Assembly (NCBI RefSeq): GCF_006539165.1
Contig: NZ_BJMM01000055.1
Location: 1 to 36,640 of the forward strand
Origin: Streptomyces cacaoi
GTDB lineage: Bacteria > Actinomycetota > Actinomycetes > Streptomycetales > Streptomycetaceae
Direction of reading: 5' to 3'
DNA length: 36,640 bases
Positions 29,880 through 36,640 of the stretch are shown piece by piece (the first letter of the stretch is position 1; each line of letters starts with the position of its first letter). The position numbers and the translations under genes were made by a program. The notes under the pieces were generated by a model. That model did no database searches, had not been told where the DNA came from, and saw only the letters and a list, made by a program, of their open reading frames with translations.

Positions 29880-30596
29880 ATGAAGCGCAAGGCCATCATC
29901 GCCACCCTGACCGCCGCGGTACTCGTCGGAGGGGGCACGGCGACCGCCTTCGGCGTCGCGGGCAGCGGCTCGGGCGACGACGCCGCGCAGCCGGCCGCCG
30001 GATCCGCCGTCCGCCTCGCGGATCAGGACGCGGAGCAGGACAAGGCCGGCGGCGACCACGACGACGACTGCGACGACCACGGCCGGCACGAGCACGGCCG
30101 GGACAGCAACGACCGCCGCGAGGACACCGGCGCCGTCGAGGTCTCCCTGCGCGAGGCGGTCCAGGCCGTGCACAAGGCCCGGCCCGGCACGATCACCGAG
30201 ATCGAGCTGGACACGGAGCGCAATCGGCTGGTGTGGGAGGCCGATGTGCTCGGCGACAACGGCCGCTGGCACGACGTCGACATCGACGCCTCCACGGGCA
30301 AGGTCGTCCACAACCGGGTCGACGCCTACAAGGACGACGACCGCTCCGTGGCACGCGGCGCCAGGATCGATGTGGCGGCAGCCGCCGCCAAGGCGGCCGA
30401 GGCGAGCAAGGGCACCGTCACCTCCGCCGACCTGGAGCGCGACGGGCGCTGGGAGATCGACGCCGTCGACAAGCAGGGCAACGAGCACGAGATCGACATC
30501 GACGCCCGCTCGGGCAAGGTCCTGCACCACGAGACGGACCAGGCCGACCACGACGACCACGACGACCACGACGGTGACGACGGCTCGGACGACTGA
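29880..30596 (+). CDS. Exported double-PepSY protein with His/Asp-rich segments
   Basis: A 238-residue secreted or anchored protein. Signal peptide (about 3-27: K-R-K-A-I-I-A-T-L-T-A-A-V-L-V-G-G-G-T-A), a linker with a His/Asp tract (about 58-82: G-D-H-D-D-D-C-D-D-H-G-R-H-E-H-G), then two PepSY repeats (about 86-150 and 160-218) that each end D-I-D-A-x-[ST]-G-K-V, and a D-D-H-D-D-H-D tail. PepSY domains often occur as periplasmic modulators. GAGGAG lies about 8 nt before the ATG. Divergence from the two-component genes and matching acidic tracts suggest it is the regulon target or a metal-binding accessory sensor. Confidence 0.9.
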   Translation: MKRKAIIATLTAAVLVGGGTATAFGVAGSGSGDDAAQPAAGSAVRLADQDAEQDKAGGDHDDDCDDHGRHEHGRDSNDRREDTGAVEVSLREAVQAVHKARPGTITEIELDTERNRLVWEADVLGDNGRWHDVDIDASTGKVVHNRVDAYKDDDRSVARGARIDVAAAAAKAAEASKGTVTSADLERDGRWEIDAVDKQGNEHEIDIDARSGKVLHHETDQADHDDHDDHDGDDGSDD

Positions 30597-30655
30597 CGCG
30601 CCGGGGGTCCGCCGATGCGGGCCGGAAGGCGCCTGACCGCTGTGCCGGAGCACGA

Positions 30656-30681
30656 GGCCCGGCGGGGCACCCCGCCCGGCC
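30656..30681. terminator. Hairpin between PepSY gene and meaB
   Basis: GGCC-C-GGCGGG (30656-30666), loop GCAC, then CCCGCC-C-GGCC (30671-30681); one C-C mismatch interrupts a 10-bp stem. It lies between convergent genes. Confidence 0.5.
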
Positions 30682-30772
30682 GGCCGTCGCGTACCCGGGG
30701 ACACGGACGACAAGGCCCCGGCGGCCCGCGGCCCGGGCCCCGGTTCCGGCTCGGTTGACGCCGCGCTGCCGG

Positions 30773-31765
30773 TCAGCCCCCGGTGCCGCCTGCCGTACCG
30801 CCTTCCGTACCGCCTTCCGTGACGCCCTCCACCAGTTCGTCGGCCGCGGCGTAGGGATCCAGCGACCCCTCCACCACCCGCCCGGCCAGCGCCTCCAGCC
30901 GCTTGCCGCCGCGCAGCCCGCCCATCCGCTCCCGCAGCGCGGTCACCGCGATCGTCTCGATCTCCTTCGCCGCCCGCGCCGCGCGGCGCTCGGCGAGCAC
31001 CCCGCGCTCGGTCATCCAGCCGTGGTGCTTGTCGAGCGCGGCCAGGACGTCCTCGACGCCCTCGCCCCGCGCCGCGACGCTCTTGACCACCGGCGGACGC
31101 CAGTCCCCCGGCTTCCGGGCCTCACCCAGGCCGAGCATGTGGTTCAGCTCCCGCACCGTCGCGTCCGCGCCGTCCCGGTCCGCCTTGTTGACCACGTACA
31201 CATCGCCGATCTCCAGGATCCCGGCCTTCGCCGCCTGGATGCCGTCCCCCATCCCGGGAGCCAGCAGCACCACGCTGGTGTCGGCCTGCGCCGCGATCTC
31301 CACCTCGGACTGGCCGACGCCGACCGTCTCCACGAGCACCACATCGCAGCCGGCGGCGTCCAGCACCCGGATCGCCTGCGGCGCCGCCCACGCCAGCCCG
31401 CCCAGATGCCCCCGGGTGGCCATCGAACGGATGTAGACCCCCGGATCGGACGCGTGTTCACCCATCCGGACCCGGTCGCCGAGCAGCGCGCCGCCGGAGA
31501 ACGGCGAGGACGGGTCGACGGCGAGGATCCCCACCCGCCTGCCCTGCTTGCGGTAGGCGCTGACCAGCGCGGAGGTGGACGTGGACTTCCCCACGCCCGG
31601 CGAGCCGGTCAGCCCCACCACATAGGCGTTCCCGCAGTGCGGGGCGAGCGCGGCCATCACCTCGCGCAGCTGCCCGGAGCCCCCCTCCACCAGCGAGATC
31701 AGCCGTGCGACCGCGCGGGGCCTGCCCTCCCGCGCCGCCGCCACCAGCTCTGCCACATCCACCAT
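30773..31765 (-). CDS. meaB: MeaB/ArgK-family GTPase, mutase chaperone
   Basis: A 330-residue G3E-type GTPase that loads and protects adenosylcobalamin in acyl-CoA mutases. Walker A G-S-P-G-V-G-K-S (54-61), the D-P-S-S-P-F-S-G-G-A-L-L-G-D-R-V-R-M switch, E-T-V-G-V-G-Q-S-E and the base motif N-K-A-D are all intact. The C-terminal dimerisation arm ends in a run of G-G-T-E/A repeats (about 12 residues) that looks like slippage. The ATG at 31765 has GAGAGG 7 nt upstream; longer versions include repeat-derived sequence. It follows the thiolase gene on the same strand across 101 bp. It probably serves MCM and possibly IcmA, whose gene is 8 kb away. Confidence 0.94.
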   Translation of the reverse strand: MVDVAELVAAAREGRPRAVARLISLVEGGSGQLREVMAALAPHCGNAYVVGLTGSPGVGKSTSTSALVSAYRKQGRRVGILAVDPSSPFSGGALLGDRVRMGEHASDPGVYIRSMATRGHLGGLAWAAPQAIRVLDAAGCDVVLVETVGVGQSEVEIAAQADTSVVLLAPGMGDGIQAAKAGILEIGDVYVVNKADRDGADATVRELNHMLGLGEARKPGDWRPPVVKSVAARGEGVEDVLAALDKHHGWMTERGVLAERRAARAAKEIETIAVTALRERMGGLRGGKRLEALAGRVVEGSLDPYAAADELVEGVTEGGTEGGTAGGTGG

Positions 31766-31778
31766 CGCGCGCCTCTCC

Positions 31779-31838
31779 GGGTCCTCTCCAGGTCCTGTAC
31801 GGGTCCTGTGCGGGTCTTCTGCGCTCTTCCGCGGGTCT
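31779..31838. repeat. 11-bp tandem repeat GGGTCCTGTNC between thiolase and meaB
   Basis: GGGTC-like cores start at 31779, 31790, 31801, 31812 and 31833, i.e. steps of 11, 11, 11 and 21 bp. It lies just upstream of the meaB start. Confidence 0.6.
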
Positions 31839-31866
31839 GCTCCGGGCCGGGCCGGGCACCCGGCGG

Positions 31867-33075
31867 TTACGGCACGCGCAGGATCAGCGCGTCGCCCTGG
31901 CCACCGCCGCCGCACAGCGCCGCCGCACCCAGACCGCCGCCGCGCCGCTTCAGCTCCAGGGCGAGGTGCAGCACGAGCCGGGCGCCGGACATGCCGATGG
32001 GGTGGCCCAGCGCGATGGCGCCGCCGTTCACGTTCACCTTCTCCGCGCTCACCCTGAGGTCCTTCGTCGACTGGACGGCCACGGCGGCGAACGCCTCGTT
32101 GATCTCGATGAGATCGAGGTCGCCGACGGCGCGCCCCTCCTTCTTCAGCGCGTGCTGGATGGCGTTGGACGGCTGCGACTGGAGCGAGTTGTCAGGCCCC
32201 GCGACATTGCCGTGCGCACCGATCTCCGCGATCCACTCCAGGCCGAGTTCCTGGGCGCGCGCCTTGCTCATCACGACGACGGCGGCGGCGCCGTCGGAGA
32301 TCTGCGAGGCCGAACCGGCCGTGATCGTCCCGTCCGGGGCGAACGCGGGACGCAGCTTTGCCAGGCCCTCGGCCGTGGTGTCGGCGCGGATGCCCTCGTC
32401 CTCGGTGACGACGACCGGGTCGCCCTTGCGCTGCGGGATCTCCACCGGGGTGATCTCCTCGGCGAACAGGCCCTTGCGCCGGGCCTCGGCGGCCCGCTGG
32501 TGCGAGGCCGCGGCGACCTCGTCCTGCTCGGCCCGGCCGATGCCCAGCCGTGCGTTGTGCTTCTCCGTCGACTCGCCCATCGCGACGCCCTCGAACGGGT
32601 CGGTCAGCCCGTCGTACGCCATGGCGTCCAGCATCTCGATGGCGCCGTACTTGTGGCCCTGCCGGGACTTCGGCAGCAGATGCGGCGCGTTGGTCATCGA
32701 CTCCTGGCCGCCCGCGACGACGACGTCGAACTCCCCCGCGCGCACGAGCTGATCGGCCAGCGCGATGGCGTCCAGCCCGGAGAGGCACACCTTGTTCACG
32801 GTCAGTGCCGGAACGGTCATCGGGATGCCCGCCCGCACAGCGGCCTGCCGCGCCGGGATCTGCCCCGCCCCGGCCTGGAGGACCTGCCCCATGATCACGT
32901 ACTCGACCTGGTCCCCGCGCACACCGGCCCGCTCCAGCGCGGCCTTGATGGCGAAGCCGCCCAAGTCGGCCCCGGAGAAGGGCTTCAGCGAGCCCAGCAG
33001 CCGCCCCATGGGCGTACGGGCACCCGCCACGATCACGGAGGTGGTGCTGCTGGAGGATCCTGTCGTGCCAGTCAT
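31867..33075 (-). CDS. Acetyl-CoA acetyltransferase (thiolase)
   Basis: A 402-residue thiolase that condenses two acetyl-CoA to acetoacetyl-CoA or cleaves it. Catalytic cysteine C97 (N-K-V-C-L-S-G), N-E-A-F-A-A-V, the G-H-P-I-G-M-S-G-A-R histidine and the C-terminal C-G-G-G-G-Q-G-D cysteine motif are all in place. The N-terminal 12 residues are a Ser/Thr/Gly extension. ATG at 33075 with GGAAGG upstream. It is divergent from mce by 147 bp and followed by meaB, placing it with butyryl- and methylmalonyl-CoA metabolism. Confidence 0.94.
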   Translation of the reverse strand: MTGTTGSSSSTTSVIVAGARTPMGRLLGSLKPFSGADLGGFAIKAALERAGVRGDQVEYVIMGQVLQAGAGQIPARQAAVRAGIPMTVPALTVNKVCLSGLDAIALADQLVRAGEFDVVVAGGQESMTNAPHLLPKSRQGHKYGAIEMLDAMAYDGLTDPFEGVAMGESTEKHNARLGIGRAEQDEVAAASHQRAAEARRKGLFAEEITPVEIPQRKGDPVVVTEDEGIRADTTAEGLAKLRPAFAPDGTITAGSASQISDGAAAVVVMSKARAQELGLEWIAEIGAHGNVAGPDNSLQSQPSNAIQHALKKEGRAVGDLDLIEINEAFAAVAVQSTKDLRVSAEKVNVNGGAIALGHPIGMSGARLVLHLALELKRRGGGLGAAALCGGGGQGDALILRVP

Positions 33076-33186
33076 GAGGTGGGGCCCCTTCCGGCGGGAG
33101 GTTAACGAGGGTTAAACGAGGGTCCAGCCAAGATACTGAGCGCTGCGGCGCCCGGTCACCGGTCGAAGAGTGTGACCGTGCGCACG

Positions 33187-33216
33187 TTGCGTAACCACAT
33201 GCTCAACCGCTGCACT
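33187..33216 (+). promoter_or_regulatory. Possible mce promoter
   Basis: TTGCGT (33187-33192), 18-bp spacer, TGCACT (33211-33216), then 6 nt to the ATG. The -10 departs from TANNNT at one base; no ribosome-binding site is near, so a leaderless start is plausible. Confidence 0.35.
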
Positions 33217-33222
33217 GTCTCC

Positions 33223-33666
33223 ATGCTGACGCGCATCGACCACATCGGGATCGCCTGCCGCGATCTGGAAGCGACCGTCGACTTCTACTCGCGCACCTAC
33301 GGCTTCGAGGTGTTCCACACCGAGGTCAACCAGGAACAGGGCGTACGCGAGGCCATGCTCCGCATCAACGGCACGGACGACGGGGGCGCCTCCTATCTCC
33401 AGCTGATGGAGCCCGTCCGGGAGGACTCGGCCGTCGGCAAGTGGATGGCCAAGAACGGCGAGGGGGTCCACCACATCGCGTTCGGCACGGCCGATGTGGA
33501 CGCCGACGCGCAGTCCGCCCGGGACAAGGGCATCCGCGTCCTCTACGACGAGCCGCGCCGCGGCAGCATGGACTCCCGCATCACGTTCCTGCACCCCAAG
33601 GACTGCCACGGCGTCCTCACCGAACTCGTCACCGCGGCCCCGCACCCGCCCGGGGAGCACGACTGA
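33223..33666 (+). CDS. mce: Methylmalonyl-CoA epimerase
   Basis: A 147-residue VOC-fold metalloenzyme interconverting (2R)- and (2S)-methylmalonyl-CoA. Metal ligands by family pattern: H7 (D-H-I-G-I-A), Q60 (Y-L-Q-L), H84 (G-V-H-H-I-A-F) and E134 (L-T-E-L-V). E43 in V-R-E-A-M corresponds to the catalytic glutamate. An in-frame GTG at 33172 would add 17 residues not seen in the family, so the ATG at 33223 is preferred. It is divergent from the thiolase gene; with MeaB and the mutase it serves propionate use and extender-unit supply. scy follows after 418 bp. Confidence 0.95.
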   Translation: MLTRIDHIGIACRDLEATVDFYSRTYGFEVFHTEVNQEQGVREAMLRINGTDDGGASYLQLMEPVREDSAVGKWMAKNGEGVHHIAFGTADVDADAQSARDKGIRVLYDEPRRGSMDSRITFLHPKDCHGVLTELVTAAPHPPGEHD

Positions 33667-34084
33667 GCACGTGCCGGTGCGCACGCGCCGCGCGGACGGG
33701 CCCGCGCGCGCGGCACGCGCGGTCGTGTGTGCGGACCGTTGCGGGGCCGAAGTCCGGGCCGTTTGGGGAGCGTCACCGTGCCGCTGCGCCCGGTGACCGG
33801 TGCCCCGTGGGCGCGCCGGCGCCCCGCCGGCCGCGTGCGTCCCGGGCGTCCGTCCCGTGCGTCCCTCCCGCATCAACGGACAACTGACGTCCGCTTCGCG
33901 CGCCCGGTAGAGTGGCCCTTCGGCCGGGGCGGGTCCTCCCACCTGGGTGAGGGCTTCGGGCTGGGGGCTGGGTCCACGTTCCGCCGATGATCTGACACCA
34001 TTTCCGGGAGACGGTATTTCTGCCAAGTCCGCGGAAGGGTTCGGATCACCTTCACGACGACCAGGGGACGGATGGGACCGCGCA
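33667..34084 (+). other. mce-scy intergenic region (418 bp, no gene)
   Basis: The first 60 bases are an imperfect GC hairpin-prone stretch that may terminate mce. The rest leads to the scy promoter at 33884-33913 and a leader of about 165 nt. No open frame has native codon usage. Confidence 0.5.
33884..33913 (+). promoter_or_regulatory. Probable scy promoter CTGACG-N18-TAGAGT
   Basis: -35 CTGACG (33884-33889), 18-bp spacer and -10 TAGAGT (33908-33913) match the principal sigma factor consensus in Streptomyces well. Transcription would start near 33920. Confidence 0.55.
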
Positions 34085-36640
34085 GTGCGGGGCTACGACC
34101 GCTACGAGGCTGACGACCACCTCTCGCAGTTCGAGGCCGAGATGGATCGGCTCAAGAAGGAGCGGGAGAAGGCCGTCCAGCATGCCGAAGACCTCGGCTA
34201 TCAGGTCGAAGTGCTGCGCGCCAAGCTGCACGAGGCGCGCCGCGCGCTGGCCCTGCGCCCGGCCGGCTACGACAACCTCTCCCAGCAGGCCGAACAGCTC
34301 CTGCGCAACGCGCAGATGCAGGCCGACCAGATGCGCGCCGACGCCGAACGCGAGCTGCGCGAGGCGCGGGCGCAGACCCAGCGGCTGCTCCAGGAACAGG
34401 CCGAGCAGCAGGCGCGGCTGGAATCCGAGCTGCACACCGAGGCGGTCCGGCGCCGCCAGCAGTTGGACCACGAGCTCGCGGAACGCCGCGCGACCGTGGA
34501 GAACCACGTCAACGAGAACGTCGCCTGGGCCGAACAGCTGCGCAGCCGCACCGAACAGCAGGCGCGCCGGCTCATGGAGGAGACCCGGGCCGAGGCCGAA
34601 CAGTCCCTCGCCCGCGCCCGCGAGGAGGCCCAGCGGCTCGCGGAGGAGGCACGCGGACGGCTCGCCTCCGAGGCGGAGAGCGCCCGCGCCGAGGCCGAGT
34701 CCATCCTGCGCAGGGCCCGCGCGGACGCCGAGCGGCTGCTGAACGCGGCCTCCGCCCAGGCACAGGAGGCCACCGAGCACGCCGAGCAGTTGCGTGCCTC
34801 CACCGCCGGTGAGGCGGAGTCCAGCCGCCGGGAATCGGCCGAGCTGGTGCGCGCCGCCGAGGAGCGGATGCGTGAGGCGGACAACGCCCTGCGTGAGGCC
34901 CGCGCCCAGGCCGAGGAGAAGCTCCAGGAGGCCGAGGAGGAGGCCGGCAAGCGGCTGAGCGACTGCGAGTCGGTCAACGAGCAGCGCACCCGCACCGCCA
35001 AGGCCGAGGTCGCCCGGCTGGTGGGCGAGGCCACCAAGGAGGCCGAGGCCCTCAAGTCCGAGGCCGAGCAGCTGCGTGAGGACGCGAAGGCCGAGGCCGA
35101 GCGGATGATCGCCGAGGCCCGCGAGAAGGCCCGCTCGACCACGGCGGAGGAGTCGGCGAACCAGCTGGCCGAGGCGGCCCGCACGGCCGAGGACGTGCTC
35201 AACAAGGCGTCGGAGGAGGCGCAGGCCACCACGAAGGCCGCCACCGAGGAGGCCGAGCGGCTCCGCAAGGAGGCCGAGGAGGAGGCCGACCGGCTGCGTG
35301 CCGAGGCGCACGACGTCGCCGAGCAGCTCAAGGGCGCCGCCAAGGACGACACGAAGGAGTACCGGGCCAAGACGGTCGAGCTCCAGGAGGAGGCCCGCCG
35401 GCTGCGCGGCGAGGCGGAGCAACTGCGCGCCGAGGCCGTCGAGGAGGGCGAGAAGATCCGCGGCGAGGCCCGCCGGGACGCCGTCCAGCAGATCGAGGAG
35501 GCCGCGGGCCGCGCCGAGGAGCTGCTGGCCAAGGCGAAGGCGGACGCCGAGGAGACCCGTACCGAGGCGGCCACCGAGAGCGAGCGCGTCCGCACGGAGG
35601 CGATCGAGCGGGCCACGGCGCTGCGTCGGCAGGCCGAGGAGGCGCTGGAGCGGGCCCGCACCGAGGCGGAGGAGCTGCGTACCCAGGCCGAGGAGCAGGC
35701 CGGGCAGACCCGTGCCGAGGCCGACGAGGCGGGCCGCCGGGTGCGCGAGGAGGCCGAGGAGGCCGTCCAGGCGCGCCGTTCGGAGACCGAGGCGGAGCTG
35801 AAGCGGCTGCGCGAGGAGACCGAGGAGAAGCTGGCAGCGGCCGAGTCGTCGCTGACCGAGGCGCGTACCGAGGCCGAGCGGCTGCGCGAGGAGGCCAGGA
35901 GCGAGGCGGAGCGGCTGCGTTCGGAGGCGTCGGAACGCGCCCGGGTGCTGCGCGAGCAGGCCGAGGAGGAGGCCGAGCGGCTGCGTACCGAGGCCGCTTC
36001 GGACGCCTCGCAGGCGCGTGCCGAAGGCGAGTCGGTGGCCGTGCAGCTGCGCAGTGAGGCGGCGGCGGAGGCCGAGCGGCTGCGCGAGGAGGCGCAGGCG
36101 ACGGCCGACCGGGTGCGCGAGGAGGCGGACGCGGCGGCCGAGCGCACCAACACCGAGGCGGCCGAGGCCCTTTCAGCGGCGCAGGAAGAGGCGGCCCGTC
36201 GGCGGCGGGAGGCCGAGGAGCTGCTGGCGTCCGCGCGTGAGGAGGCGCACCAGGAGCGCACCCAGGCCCGGGAGCAGAGCGAGGAGTTGCTCGCCTCGGC
36301 CCGTAAGCGGGTCGAGGAGGCGCAGGCCGAGGCGGAGCGGCTGACGGAGGAGGCCGAGCGCCGGGCGGCGGAGCTGGTGTCGACGGCCGAGGAGACGGCG
36401 CAGCAGGTGCGCGACTCGGTGGCCGGGCTGCGCGAGGAGGCCGAGGCCGAGATCGCCGGGCTGCGTTCGGCGGCCGAGCATGCGGCGCAGACCCTGCGCA
36501 GGGAGGCCCAGGAGGAGTCCGACGCGGCCAAGTCCCTGGCGGAGCGCACCGTCGCGGAGGCGATGGAGGAGGCCGAGCAGACCCGCGCCGAGGCGGAGCG
36601 CATCCGGGACGCGGCCCGCGAGGAGGCGGCGGCCAAGCGC
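34085..36640 (+). CDS. scy: Scy coiled-coil polarisome/cytoskeletal protein (N-terminal 852 residues, cut by window end)
   Basis: The frame is open from GTG 34085 to the last base, 852 codons, with no stop; S. coelicolor Scy is about 1,300 residues (from memory). It starts R-G-Y-D, then H-L-S-Q-F-E-A-E-M-x-R-L-K-K-E-R-E-K-A-V-Q-H-A-E-D-L-G-Y-Q-V-E-V-L-R-A-K-L-H-E-A-R, followed by a Pro/Gly break (about 59-63) and the A-E-Q-L-L-R-N-A-Q-M-Q-A-D segment, which is DivIVA-like. From about residue 140 it is almost wholly E-A-E-x-L-R / E-E-A-x-R type coiled coil with hendecad-like spacing. Scy organises hyphal tip growth with DivIVA and FilP. There is only a weak GGGA ribosome site, but no alternative start is in frame. 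Confidence 0.93.
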   Translation, partial: MRGYDRYEADDHLSQFEAEMDRLKKEREKAVQHAEDLGYQVEVLRAKLHEARRALALRPAGYDNLSQQAEQLLRNAQMQADQMRADAERELREARAQTQRLLQEQAEQQARLESELHTEAVRRRQQLDHELAERRATVENHVNENVAWAEQLRSRTEQQARRLMEETRAEAEQSLARAREEAQRLAEEARGRLASEAESARAEAESILRRARADAERLLNAASAQAQEATEHAEQLRASTAGEAESSRRESAELVRAAEERMREADNALREARAQAEEKLQEAEEEAGKRLSDCESVNEQRTRTAKAEVARLVGEATKEAEALKSEAEQLREDAKAEAERMIAEAREKARSTTAEESANQLAEAARTAEDVLNKASEEAQATTKAATEEAERLRKEAEEEADRLRAEAHDVAEQLKGAAKDDTKEYRAKTVELQEEARRLRGEAEQLRAEAVEEGEKIRGEARRDAVQQIEEAAGRAEELLAKAKADAEETRTEAATESERVRTEAIERATALRRQAEEALERARTEAEELRTQAEEQAGQTRAEADEAGRRVREEAEEAVQARRSETEAELKRLREETEEKLAAAESSLTEARTEAERLREEARSEAERLRSEASERARVLREQAEEEAERLRTEAASDASQARAEGESVAVQLRSEAAAEAERLREEAQATADRVREEADAAAERTNTEAAEALSAAQEEAARRRREAEELLASAREEAHQERTQAREQSEELLASARKRVEEAQAEAERLTEEAERRAAELVSTAEETAQQVRDSVAGLREEAEAEIAGLRSAAEHAAQTLRREAQEESDAAKSLAERTVAEAMEEAEQTRAEAERIRDAAREEAAAKR

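Noticed and set aside
34267..36636. 789-residue open frame antisense to scy
   Set aside because: It is the mirror of a coiled coil: poly-Ser/Ala/Arg composition with no domains, explained by GAG/GCC codons of scy read in reverse. High GC keeps such frames free of stops.
1..36640. CRISPR arrays, tRNA and rRNA genes, or phage/plasmid origins
   Set aside because: No spacer-repeat periodicity of 25-40 bp, no cloverleaf-like or rRNA-like sequence and no replication genes were seen while reading the window.

Overview
The window is high-GC actinobacterial DNA, almost certainly from a Streptomyces. Third codon positions are nearly all G or C, GTG starts are common, antisense frames stay open for long stretches, and the last gene encodes the polarisome coiled-coil protein Scy. 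From memory (not searched), the gene order resembles the Streptomyces coelicolor SCO5397-SCO5426 block in inverted display: pfkA, pta, ackA and pyk, then thioredoxin, icmA, AIM24 genes, meaB, thiolase, mce and scy. It reads as conserved core chromosome with a few variable insertions.

Layout. 1-3738: the tail of an unknown gene, an LAETG sortase substrate, a 10-bp phased repeat array, and a divergent LysR/MFS efflux pair. 3795-6494: a membrane Ser/Thr kinase with an extracellular periplasmic-binding-like domain. 6603-13057: central carbon genes, namely ATP-type phosphofructokinase (divergent), phosphate acetyltransferase with acetate kinase, and pyruvate kinase. 13216-15138: an NAD(P)-binding oxidoreductase, a truncated IS5-type transposase and a small membrane protein. 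15286-18105: a three-gene envelope operon of unknown function (DUF6230, DUF6114 and a third exported protein), preceded by an 800-bp non-coding region with a repeated palindrome. 18928-22565: thioredoxin/TPR protein, TetR regulator and isobutyryl-CoA mutase large subunit. 22796-27426: two DUF3817 proteins, a thiamine-binding-family protein, two MarR regulators and three overlapping AIM24 genes. 27511-30596: histidine kinase, response regulator and a divergent PepSY protein, with Asp/His-rich tracts in the kinase and PepSY proteins. 30773-33666: meaB, thiolase and methylmalonyl-CoA epimerase. 34085-end: scy, cut by the window edge.

How the genes work together. Pfk, Pyk, Pta and AckA control glycolytic flux and acetyl-CoA/acetate exchange. 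Thiolase, IcmA, MeaB and Mce belong to B12-dependent acyl-CoA interconversion (acetoacetyl-CoA, butyryl/isobutyryl-CoA, methylmalonyl-CoA), which supplies polyketide extender units and propionate metabolism.

Most notable points: nine starts have a TANNNT hexamer 6-8 nt upstream, the signature of leaderless transcription; the DUF6230 operon encodes two apparently related exported domains and has a duplicated TTACT...AGTAA palindrome upstream; the two-component system and its PepSY partner look like a divalent-cation sensing module, with 10-11-bp-spaced TTCAG repeats in the shared promoter; the Ser/Thr kinase has a roughly 55-residue insert between its catalytic loop and DFG; and a palindrome CAATACC-N10-GGTATTG lies upstream of pta. 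Very strong inverted repeats mark most gene ends.
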